DNA of 64,000 nucleotides, taken from assembly GCA_021234155.1 (NCBI GenBank), contig JAJEKV010000141.1:1370356-1434355 (forward strand), written 5' to 3'. Every line of letters starts with the position of its first letter. The stretch's first letter is position 1. This document shows positions 25,381-35,633 of the stretch, in pieces. The notes under the pieces are model-generated. The model saw only the letters and a list, made by a program, of their open reading frames with translations. It was not told the DNA's origin and ran no database searches. The position numbers and the translations under genes were made by a program. Origin of the DNA: Isoetes taiwanensis. Its lineage: Eukaryota > Streptophyta > Lycopodiopsida > Isoetales > Isoetaceae.

Positions 25381-25960
25381 TGAATCTGCTACAACTTAGA
25401 GCCTTTGTAAAAATGCCCGCCAACTATTCTTCTGACCTTATATGCAGCAGCTGAATTATATATTTTACTCACTATATCTATTATGAAGTGCAACTCCATT
25501 TTTATATCCTTGGTTCTCTCGTGCAAAATAGGATTCCTACTCATAACTATGCAGCTCTGACTGTCCCTATATAGTACAGTATTTTCCATCTGTTTGAGTC
25601 CCAATTCTTCTAGAAGTATCCTAGGCCAAACTACTTCATTAACAGCTAGTGTAGGCTGCTTCAGTAGTAGATAATTCTATTGAAGATTGCTTCTTACTTC
25701 TCCTGCTTATTGGACCACCACCTAGCATTAGTAAATAACCAGAGTCTGATCTTCTCTCCCTGCATCAGAATAACCAACCAAATTCAAGTTTTTTTTTTTT
25801 TTTTTTTTTTTTGAAGGCATGGTTGGTGGGACTTGCACTCGCCCACGTCTCCCACCCAATGGTATAAATTCAAGTTGCTAGTGTTGTATTCATACCGAAT
25901 ATTTTTATTCTCTTTTAAATATATTAGGACTTCTTTACTGCTAGCTAATGATGTTTTTCT
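25381..25960 (-). pseudogene. copia RNase H fragment split by SINE (copy 3)
   Basis: Same fragment, with MENTVLYRDSQSCIVMSRNP and HERTKDIKMELHFIIDIVSK clear. Normally this follows the RT domain and cleaves RNA in RNA-DNA hybrids; here only the last ~170 codons remain. Dead. Confidence 0.8.
25789..25864 (-). mobile_element. 5'-truncated SINE in copia fragment (copy 3)
   Basis: Same insertion, with AAATTCAAG on both sides. Its presence at the same site in all three units shows that it predates amplification. Confidence 0.8.
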
Positions 25961-26061
25961 GTATTATGATATGCTTAAAAGATTGACTATGAAGGTTATA
26001 TCAGATCTGATGTTGTTTGCTATATATAACAAACTTCCAATTAATGGCTACTAGTAATGAA

Positions 26062-26078
26062 GCCCGGCGTTGCCGGGC
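26062..26078. repeat. GC hairpin GCCCGGC-GTT-GCCGGGC in unit copy 3
   Basis: Perfect 7-bp stem with a 3-base loop, preceded by ACTAGTAATGAA and followed by TTTAG. The same hairpin with similar flanks is at 30296-30312. In copies 1 and 2 the site is scrambled (about 11288-11305 and 18673-18692). Could be a transposon terminal hairpin. Confidence 0.6.
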
Positions 26079-26635
26079 TTTAGCTACAACATGTTATTGT
26101 TCATGTAATTTGTTTGTTATTCGCACATGGAAATATCATCAGGTTTATTCAATGCAACGTGGCAATATGGGCATAGTGTAAATGTACATGAGTCATAAGA
26201 TGTGGTTGAGCTTGGTTAGTTAAGATTGCATTAGCTATACTGGTTATATCACATAACTAAACAATAGTTGCCTGACTTGTTTTATAATTGGATCATTTGT
26301 TTTGTATGTAGTACATCCGAGTTACCTTCATTCTATATAAATGTAATTCCATCATTCGTGACAAAGTATCGGTAGTTGTTACGCATACTATTTTGGTAGT
26401 TGTTATGCATACTATTTATATAAAGCATGTCACTTGGTGGCAGATACCGATTGAAACTTAAGTTATATAATTGTTTTGGTATTATAAATAAAGAATGAGC
26501 CAAAAAAGCTACAGAGATGCAACGACATCAAAAGAACGTTCAAGACCTTTGAATCATGTAATTAAGGGTGTTTCCCATGTCATAGTCATGCCAAAATCAT
26601 GGCCTTCCATCTTTGCAAATTTAACTGCTCTTAAA

Positions 26636-26830
26636 TTATGTGAAAAAGGAAAAGATCTTAGATGGATCAATTGACTTGAATAACCTAGACAATGTGAGAA
26701 CCTGTTTTGATATAACCTCAACAAAAGCATCAACGATATCTGGGGTAATATCAAATAAATATCCATCTAGAAGCTGCATGCTGCTTGAAAGGGATGAACC
26801 AATGAAGCAATGGCAACATATCTGTTTCAA
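26636..26830 (-). pseudogene. gene-like exon of unknown gene within the unit
   Basis: Minus frame reads SMQLLDGYLFDITPDIVDAF then VEVISKQ, followed by CAG|GTTCTC, a possible splice donor. Equivalent frames lie at 11860-12054 and 19255-19449. The composition is that of a normal helical protein, but I cannot name it. Could be a captured exon. Confidence 0.3.
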
Positions 26831-27352
26831 TGGCGATTTCTTACAGTCAGAAAATTTAGAGATTTGATAAGCATGTCACTACCAACTATAAGTTTGTAGA
26901 AGATAGTTGTCTTGTAAGATGCAGAGTAATAATGTTCAACTACAACTGTTAGCTGTATTAATTTAAGTAGGCATAGGAATGCCACTTATCTCCATCCAGG
27001 CTTCAAGAACCTAACCATTGCCGTTATATCGATCCTTCTGCAATACCGATCATTCCCGATCATTCTGCAGTTGAGGGCACTTCAAGGACAATATAATAAG
27101 CAAGAGTTTCCCATTATGATATTGCAAACGTGAAAAGAAAGAAATCAGTATCTGGGAATAACTCATAGCAATTAATATTAGAAGTTCCAAGATAGTAAGC
27201 ACCATCAACAAACAATCTATAGCCCAAGAAAATGCAAAAAAACATGAATATCAATGCATTGCATGATTTAAATCAGAAGTCAAAAGCTACATAATATGCT
27301 TACCCATCGTCGAATTGCAGAATGATGTCAGAGCTAATGATGCACAAAATAA

Positions 27353-27520
27353 GTGTGTAGCTTGTTGCTTTTGGATGAACATAAGATATCAAGCTCATCC
27401 AAAGCTAAAGCTAGAACCTGGAGTAGTGGTCCCTGTAGCAATGAAGATGTAGTCCTAGATCAAAGTAGAGATTCAGCTATGCACTTGGTAAATATGCCAT
27501 CGAACAGTTATAGCTACCTA
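27353..27520 (-). pseudogene. second gene-like segment of unknown gene within the unit
   Basis: The minus frame reads SSLLQGPLLQVLALALDELD then ILCSSKSNKLHTYFVHH, with one TGA upstream. Present in all three units (12576-12745 and 19970-20140). It may be from the same unknown host gene as the 26636-26830 exon. Confidence 0.3.
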
Positions 27521-27669
27521 ATAAAGAGAACAACTTCTAAAACATGATCTCATGAGTTCTTATTATTTTGCATGAGTGCGACAATGCTTTGCAGCCTAAA
27601 TGCTCTTAAACACAACATCATTCTTGTGTTTATGCATTTCCAGCATATCATGTAAGATTTTCCTGAACA

Positions 27670-27770
27670 GATAAGGTCAACAACAATAGAGGAGGATAGA
27701 TAAGGTCAACAACAATAGAGGAGGATCTGCTGGATAGATAAGATCAACAACAATGGAGAAGACTTCAACT
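27670..27770. repeat. 29-bp minisatellite in the unit (three per copy)
   Basis: Units of AGATAAGGTCAACAACAATA + GAGGAGGAT, two adjacent and a third diverged after a short spacer. Also at 12891-12990 and about 20300-20395. Confidence 0.8.
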
Positions 27771-28283
27771 CAACTTTGAAAATTCAGTAAAACATATTAT
27801 GAACCTTCAAGGAATGCGTCAAATTATTCCCATATTCCTTTTTGGAACAAAAAGGAGTCCAGTCTGACATTAATTTATGGTGATTGAAAGAGATTTTAGA
27901 TAGGTATGAAACTCTTCTGCTCGACTGCAAGCAATGGCAGCGATAATGTCTATTGTTTTGCGCTTCCCTAAGTATCATAAACTTTGTCATCCTGTTTATA
28001 ATAGGATCTAATTCTTACAGTTTCAGTCAGTTATTGGTCTTGTACAGCTTCAGAAAGACAATGGTCTGGTAATACCTGTGGAGATCATTGATACACAGAT
28101 TGTCATTCCACATCAAAACCCAAGTGGGACATGCAATTGATGCCTGCTAACCAATGGCAGGAGCATGAGGAACTGCTGTACTAACTTATCTTTTTGTAGC
28201 ATTAGACACAGAAGTAGCTCCAAATCAAGACAATTGCTCCAAATCAACACAACTGGAACTTTCTGTTACAAACACTATCAGGG

Positions 28284-29825
28284 TATCTAGTGGAGGTTTC
28301 CTAGAGAATAAAGACGTAAAATGATCAATAAGTAAAGCTCATTACATTCTGCACATGGTCCTGTGACCATAGGGTGTGGGGCTCACTATATTCTGCATGT
28401 GCTCCTCTAACAACAGGGTGTTTGACACCAAGAGATATATTCCCTTACATGCTGCACATGGTCTTTTGCACATTGTCCTCTGACAACACCATGTTTGAGA
28501 CCAAAAAATATATTCTTGCAAGAGAATTCAGAAGCTCTATGCTCTTCTTTTAGAAAAAAATGAACATGGCAAGTAGTTTGTAGTGCACTGCACGTCAAGA
28601 ATAACATAGAGAATTTACTCTAAACGTAAGCTACCATTAAATCTCCCAAAGCCACTAAAACTAACATTCAAGAAAAAAAGTTAACTATAGTAAGTACTTT
28701 TATGAGACATCCAACTACACAAATGGGTACTGCTCTCATGAAGTTGTAGGGGTAATTAGAGCACAGCTATTTCCAGAGGAACAATACTAAAATTTGACCC
28801 ACAGGATTTGTACCTATAACGTTTGGTTATGAGATATCAAATGGAAGACACAACGTAGTCATACCAAACATATCTGCATGAATCTGGAGGATGCCGGCTT
28901 CTCTGCAGCTTACAACTAAGCCTGTGCTTCCTCTTAAAACTGCAAGAATTAACCACCCATATGATTATCTAAAGAGTAATCTGAAGAAATATATGTGAAG
29001 TAAACTCGACAGGAGCTAATCCGTTCTAATGCTTACCCGCTTCTGGCTTTTTGGATGCGAACTGTGAGAGCCGACATGCAAAAACCAAGCCTTCCAATCT
29101 GCTCCAGCAATTCTCTTCGGAAAAACAGGTCTGATATTTGTCGGCAATGGATCAACACATTAGACTTGCTCCTCCAATATGTAGAACACTTGCTCTTGCA
29201 GGTTTGCCCCCACATTTAACCTCCATCACTTCACCCCACAGAATGATGATGGAAGATAACAGTGGCCCCTGTGATGATGCTGTGATTTTGGGCAGATCTA
29301 TGGCAAGTTCCCCTAGCTCTGTGGCCTTGCAAACATGCCCACATGCCCTGCAAACTCACCCACAAGCTTTTGAGCTTCAAATTTCGACCAGGCACTCTGG
29401 GTCTGCGGCAAAATCGTCCTCAAGCTTTGCAAATTTGCCCACAAAGCTAGATCCCTGCAGATCCGTCATGCAGCCACACCTGTTTGCTTGCCAACAACCG
29501 AATTTGCCTCTGCCAAAATAAGCCATGCCATCACAACCTCCTTGCCTCCTTACGCTGTATGCAAGGACATCACAAAACCCTCGTCTGCCCTAAAAAAAAT
29601 ATGCTCGATCCTTGCATGTGAAGCTCTGGATGGACAAAATACCATCATGTACACAGAAATCATCTTCGTTACCCACCGCCCATCTAACACGGAAAAAAAA
29701 TAAGAAATCGCCAGCTAGCTAAAATCTATCCGACAGATGCTTAACATTGCATTGCATGGATATAAGATCATTCGACAGCTTTGCAAAGCCTAAAAACCCC
29801 TTCTAAATAATAGCACGAAAACTTA
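28284..29825. other. stretch without a recognised gene
   Basis: Nothing supported. A phrase like CTGCACATGGTC...GACAACA recurs imperfectly at 28340-28500. The 127-codon plus frame at 29138-29521 (rich in Ser, Pro, Leu) has no motif I recognise, and the composition does not convince me it is coding. Confidence 0.4.
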
Positions 29826-29827
29826 TC

Positions 29828-29960
29828 CGATTTTTGGAAGGACGGAAATATTTTCTGGCCGCCGGAAACCATGAAATCTTAGGAAATCAATTAAAAAAAA
29901 ATTCCAAAAATATTTTCTGCCATACCGGAAAATCCCAAATTAAAAAGATTGATATGGAAC
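29828..29960. repeat. dispersed repeat, copy a
   Basis: Shares AAAATCTTAGG, ATTCCAAAAATATTTT and GCCATACCG(G)AAAATCCCAA with 35355-35473 in the same orientation. Non-coding and AT-rich. Confidence 0.7.
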
Positions 29961-30283
29961 CTCAAGTATTTCATTTACTTCTCTCGCATCTCTTTAGAGA
30001 TCTTGCTTCCTACTTCCTAGTAGCACTGGAGCTTTGACTTCAATACATTCTTCCAATATTGAATTCTGCCAAGATTGCATAAATATACTTGCCTCCTTTT
30101 ATTTTTTCTTGCCACTTGTAACCTTTATACCAAGAGATTCTTTAGTTCCCCTAGATTTGACATTATGAATTTTTTCTTTCGCACATCTTTACAATGAATC
30201 AAGATACTTATATTCTTACCCGCCATCACATAATCATAAACATACATTGCTATAATGCAGTGATTATCTCCATCCTAAGAAAT

Positions 30284-30317
30284 ACTAGTTATGGTGCCCG
30301 GCGTTGCCGGGCCTAGT
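30284..30317. repeat. GC hairpin followed by CTAGT (possible Helitron-like end)
   Basis: GCCCGGC (30296-30302), loop GTT, GCCGGGC (30306-30312), then CTAGT. An outer ACTAG at 30284-30288 complements the final CTAGT. A GC hairpin just before CTAG|T resembles a Helitron 3' end (CTRR before T), although the usual ~10-base gap is missing. No helicase is in view. Confidence 0.4.
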
Positions 30318-30319
30318 AA

Positions 30320-32620
30320 AAATTTGAAAGGTGGTTGTTTAATACTAAGAAAAGTTTTGGACAATGAAAATTTGCAGTTGAAAATCGTAAGAGCAACAAT
30401 AGAACACAAAATTTGCATTTTCGCCACATGTCTTTCATATACAACAATTTGGGCATTTCCACTGCAACTATTGGTGTTGCAGAACATAGATGTCCAAGAA
30501 TATCCATCATAAAAAGTCAAACATGTTGGTGTAGAATGTTGTGTACTTTTTGTTCATAGAGCAGAGACTTTTTTCTTTGACCATTGAATATGTATGAAGG
30601 TTCATAGAGCAGAGATCAATTTATTCAATGATGCTATAAAAAAAAGGGCAAGAAGTAAACTGAAACATAGATTTTCCACCACTACTATGCACCTAGTATG
30701 CTCATTGGAACAAAGTTTAGTAAGCATACTCGATTCAATTTGAAATCAAAGACTCTGCCAATACTTTTCCAACTACAAATATATGAACACAAAGTTAAAA
30801 GATGTGGGATGTGTTAGCACCTCGATGGCATATTAAAGATTCATTGGCACAAATTAAGCTTGGTATGTAGATGCTGGTGTCATTGCTAGGCTTTAGTATA
30901 ATGTCTTATAAATAGTTATTTTTAAAGAGTCGCTGCTAGAAATGAAGTCAGTATAAATCATTAATGTATACATGATACTAACCATCTCACTAATACATCA
31001 TCTAAGGCTCAAAACATGTACATATACACTCCATGAAATACTAAATTGAACTTTGAACCCCCTCATAAGATGACGAATAATGTCATCATACGTCAGAATG
31101 GTGATGGGGATGCATATGTTGTGCATAGGCAAGAGTCCTAGAAGTAGCATACATTTGACTCTAGTTTAGGAACGTGAAACTAATGAGGTGTTTATTTAAG
31201 CAACATTATGCCACAGAGGGTCTTTCTACACATATTTCGTTGTAGAGGCAGATGATGGGCAATTAATAAGATCTGTGTTATAAAAGCCATTGCTTATCAT
31301 TGTCGTGAAGTACATGATTGCAACGTTTCATACGTCTCGTAGACCCGTTTCCTTTATTACAATAGTAGTGTTTTAATCACATTAGAAGATAATTTCTGTG
31401 TGTATTGGACTACCATGTAGGATTGGATGATGTCTTGCACAATGCCGTCGTAAGCTGTGATAAGCAAATTGAGGAAAGTAATGAAAGGTGGATCAATAAT
31501 GAGTTATGTCAACTACTTGAAAGATGGATCGAATGGTGACACTAAAAAGTTAAAAACATAGTATGCAATTTTTTTTAAAAGCAAATCCAATGATGTCAAA
31601 CCCATGGTTTGTGGTAGTAGTGATAGCCCTGATTCCTGTAGCATATTCAATAGCCCTTCCCATCCAAGGATAGCCCTGCAGACAACCCAAAAACTTTGAG
31701 CTTGCTGAAGTTTGTCATTCAAATTATTGGAGGATATAATATCTATCATAAGCATTCATTTAATAAAACTTGCCATTCAAAATGTTGGATCTAAGATCAA
31801 ATATTTATTAGTCCACAAAACAGCTCTTCAGGCATGTGTTTGTAGCTAAAGCTTCCTTTGAAGATGCTTGCCATAATGAAATATCTACCCATATGCAGTT
31901 TGCTAGAGATTTATCAAGAAATTTGTGATCACAAATTTAAGTGCATGAAGATATTCTTCTAAGTACTATGGCTGCACAATGTGAATGACCAGATATTACA
32001 AAACAAAATGCTATTGCAAGACTTAATACTGTGAATTAGATGAAAAGGAACAAAAATTGTGGATATTTGTAATGTGAATCTGTAGGTCAACGTATTTAAA
32101 AGGTAGAGCAATTTTAGAAGCTCCAAAATGTTGAGATCTGTAACTATATTTGTTACTAAGAATTAATATGCACCATAACCATACACGGCATGCATAACCT
32201 CAGTCTGATGTACTTTTATTGCACTGCTTGTAACATGCATTTCTTTTGCCATTGGTAAGAACATGTGCCTTGATCCCTAGCTAACATTACCTTGTTACGA
32301 AACTACTCTTGCAAGTCTTAAGGTGCAGTGACAAAACCTATCCTGGAGACAGAATAAATGCACGGCAGCCTGGGGAGCTAGCAGTAGTTATACGTACCTT
32401 GCTCACTTCAATGCAGAATATAGAACGTCATACATTTACCCTATAAATTAATGCGCATTCCGCAGTCTTAAATAAAATGGATTTTTGGTGATGCCAAAAA
32501 CACATACCTTTACATGGTACTCGATCAGTAAACTCAAATGTTTGTCCTACATAACCCATCCAGAACCTTCTGCCAACTGTTGACAGACTCTCTATGCGAA
32601 AGAGATGGCTAAAATAACCA
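30320..32620. other. AT-rich stretch without recognised genes
   Basis: No ORF with a recognisable domain and no clear repeats. The frames of up to 80 codons here look like chance. Confidence 0.4.
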
Positions 32621-32627
32621 GATGCAT

Positions 32628-33090
32628 ATGTTGCATCTCACTTCGAAAACATCAGCATTGTGCACCCATAGGAAGCAATTTAGAAAATGCTTTGTTGCAA
32701 CATGAAGACATAACCCTACTCAAAATTTCAAGTACCTCAGATTTCTGGCAAGCCACGTACCTCCGCTATTGATGGAGTTCCCAGACTGGAAACCTTTGCC
32801 CACAAACAAACCTCCAAAACCTATAAAAGAGCATGGACATCGATCATTTGAGAAAGAAATGCTTGCCCAAGAGTGCCAACGGAAGTGATCAGATATCTTA
32901 CATGCTTGCTTGCCAGCAGTATACTACAACAACAATTCCACCAAGCTCCTGCAATTATTGCAGTTCGAGGGCGAGCCATACTTAAACCATCATAGTACCA
33001 ATCTGCAAAATCAACAAAGAAGTTAAGCAATATATCTAATCTTTGAAAATTCTAACACATGCAGGAAACTTTACGCTGAAGCTTCGAAAA
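32628..33090. repeat. diverged direct duplication, left copy
   Basis: TGTTGCATCTCAC, AACATCAGCATT and AAGCAATTTAGAA recur at 34122-34185, and AATATATCTAAT...CACATGCA recurs at 34216-34260. The two copies flank the GC-rich island, so the island probably inserted into or between duplicated segments. Confidence 0.55.
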
Positions 33091-34040
33091 TATTCGCATC
33101 GATCCGAGACATCGGATCGCCATTCTAGAATGGGACGAGCATGCATGTCATGCATGCATCTGCGGTGGCGCATGCCCGTTTTGGGTTGGGAGTTCGCTAT
33201 TTCGGTAGCGTTTACGCATCCCGTCTCATCGGCTTCCTCTTCTCTCCGGCCAGTACCTTCTTCTCTTTGAATTGTTTCGAGGCGGGGAGGGCTTCTTCTG
33301 CTGGTTTAGCCAATTGGCGTATCTTTCTTGCTATCCTTATCGGCCTTTGGCCTCGTCCCCGTGACCTCGTCCTTGATCCTAGTTTGTAGGAAGTTCTCGG
33401 TAGTGGGCGCTTTGTTGGTTTCTTGCGAGTCCCATTCTAGAATCGCATCGATCGAGACATCGGATCGCCATTCTAGAAATGGGACGAGCATGCATGTAAT
33501 GCATGCATGCGGCGCATGCCGTTTTGGGTTGGGAGTTAAGCTATTTCAGCGTTTCGCATCCCGTCTCATCGGCTTCCTCTTCTCTCGCCAGTACCTTCTT
33601 CTCTTTGAACCCACCCCCCCCTTCTTTGTTTATTGTACAAAGTTACATTTTATCATGTTTTTCCACCCATTTGGGTGATGTTTTTTCCACCATTTGGGTG
33701 ATGCTATTTCTCGGTATGTTTCTCGTTTGTTGTGTTGGTGATGTGTAGGTACAGGTTGGCGGCGGCATCCGTTTCGACTTCTCCATCGGGGGTTTTGGGG
33801 GGCGATTCTATGCCTTACGTTTGTCTAAGCCCCGTCGAAGTTTTATCACTAGGGTTTTCCTCGAAAACCCGAAAAGGGCGGGGTTTTTAATCCCGTGATA
33901 AGCTTTCGGCGGTACATCAACCACTCATCTATTAGCATTGTATTTGTTTTGGGGTCCAAATGATATAATTGGATTTTCCTTTATTTTTTTCGTGGGTAGT
34001 TCGCATGTGTGCGGCTACCCACTGTCCACCATTGTAGAAA
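33091..34040. mobile_element. GC-rich island with internal direct repeat (putative retroelement fragment)
   Basis: A marked rise in GC compared with its flanks. A ~175-base block starting near GAGACATCGGATCGCCATTC (33103) is repeated from about 33446 with small indels; both copies run to GCCAGTACCTTCTTCTCTTT. A shorter doublet, CATTTGGGTGATG, is at 33665-33705. A structured motif follows at 33843-33901. Frames here do not resemble proteins. Foreign to its AT-rich surroundings; the element type is unknown. Confidence 0.45.
33843..33901. repeat. structured motif, copy 1 (nested stems)
   Basis: Outer stem TTATCAC (33843-33849) with GTGATAA (33895-33901). Inside, GGGTTTTC-CTC-GAAAACCC is a perfect 8-bp hairpin (33852-33870), followed by a GGGCGGGGTTTTT run. 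The same layout occurs at 41789-41859 with a different outer stem. Confidence 0.6.
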
Positions 34041-34119
34041 ATCTGCTGAGATGAACGAGAAGCCTATCTATTATTTTAGTTGTCGAAGCTAGACAAACTC
34101 AACGCAAACATGATGACCT

Positions 34120-34310
34120 GTTGCATCTCACCTCGGAAACATCAGCATTATATATCTACAGCAAGCAATTTAGAACTGAATTTGTTGCTTACCAATTTGC
34201 AAAATGGACAAATAACTTGAGTAATATATCTAATTTTCTAAAAATTGTAGCACATGCACGAAACCTTAAGCAGTTTAGCACCATGCCATTGAAGCTTTGG
34301 AAATATTAAG
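34120..34310. repeat. diverged direct duplication, right copy
   Basis: Counterpart of parts of 32628-33090 (see there). Has an extra AAGCAGTTTA-rich insertion near 34268. Confidence 0.5.
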
Positions 34311-35354
34311 CAGTTTAAAACCATGCTGAAGCTAAGCAAACTCAAAGCAGAGATGATGACCTATTGTACATGGACCAGAACATTGAGCAACCCCTTACTT
34401 TTGAACAATCGTAAATCTAGTAAAATTTAATGTCTATCTATCCTAAACAATTTTAAATACTGATACATCATGCAACGCTCTTAAACATGGATTGACGGAG
34501 AAAAATAATGAGAATTAGATTCCATAAGTAGGACACACATTGCTTAGGATTTTCATTCCTAAATGTTTAATTTGTGAATCAACTAAGTGGGCAGTCAAAC
34601 AGTACCATTGTTAACAGCTAAATTGGCCAGTCAAGGTATGTTAACTACAATTGGCAACAAAACTTACTCATTCTCTCTAAGTGAGAATGCATACCTGACA
34701 AATGAGTAATACAATGCAAGCATCAGCTCCAACAAACCCAATAAAGATTATTATCTATATAGTACTTCAAGGTATATGTGCCTTTGCAAGCAATTGCTTC
34801 TGCTATTTTCTTTGCCATATAGTTACCTGCATCTGTGCAAGCGACGCCACAATGCTTAAAGCATGTTCCCAATTTCACTGACCCTTCTTAGATGTTTCAC
34901 TCCTGAAGAGACCAGCTCATCTGTGCAAAGAAATATGAAAGGGTTTGGATTGACCTGGTCCATACATAAGGATTCAAGCAGAGGATTCGCTCCTGCAAAG
35001 ACCAATACATCTATACAAAGAAATAACAAAGGGTTTAGGATTAACCTGGTCCATACATATTCAAGCAAATATGCATCCTCGGCCACTCAACCGCAGGCCC
35101 TTGCCCAAAAGTCGAGCAATAAGAGTAGAAAAGACCCAACCACTGTCGTGTAGATATTGCAGAATCATAATGCAGTCAAGTTCAGTCGATTAGGTTCTTA
35201 AACCAGTGGCCGGAATTGCAAACGGAAGCGGATCCATCCGTTGCATACCCATCTCTTGGTGCACAGAAGGGAAGCATTCGTATATGCATAGAATAGATAG
35301 ATTCTTGGCACGAAGGGGACATGCAAAAAAATAAATCATAGCCAATTTCTTTCT
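34311..35354. other. stretch without recognised genes
   Basis: AT-rich. A local direct repeat near 34905-35060 (GAAATA(T/A)(G/C)AAAGGGTTT, ACCTGGTCCATACATA, twice about 115 bases apart) is the only structure noted. Confidence 0.4.

Positions 35355-35633
<279 letters not shown>

Larger units (their letters stand above)
6124..28283. repeat. three head-to-tail copies of a ~7.4 kb composite unit
   Basis: The sequence starting TTTCTACTTAGAATCATTTT recurs at 6124, 13507 and 20906, and each unit ends with AAACACTATCAGGG. Unit lengths are about 7383, 7399 and 7378 bases. The three copies are collinear throughout: LINE 3' end, protein-like fragment, LTR with primer-binding site, second LTR, copia RNase H with an inserted SINE, GC hairpin, gene-like exons and a 29-base minisatellite. 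The shared SINE insertion and edges show that the unit was assembled first and then amplified. Copies are near identical apart from clustered scrambles at CAG/CTG and CCGG sites. Either a recent unequal-crossover expansion or a partly artefactual assembly would look like this. Confidence 0.95.
20906..28283. repeat. tandem unit, copy 3 (cleanest)
   Basis: Third copy and the best reference for the unit: the LINE C-terminal frame is open over 198 codons and the GC hairpin at 26062-26078 is intact. The first ~100 bases still carry a scramble (near 20968-21000). The array ends abruptly at 28283, after which sequence is unrelated. Confidence 0.95.

Noticed and set aside
29138-29521. 127-codon plus-strand frame
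   Set aside because: Ser/Pro/Leu-rich with no motif and no splice or codon-use support; not convincing as a gene.
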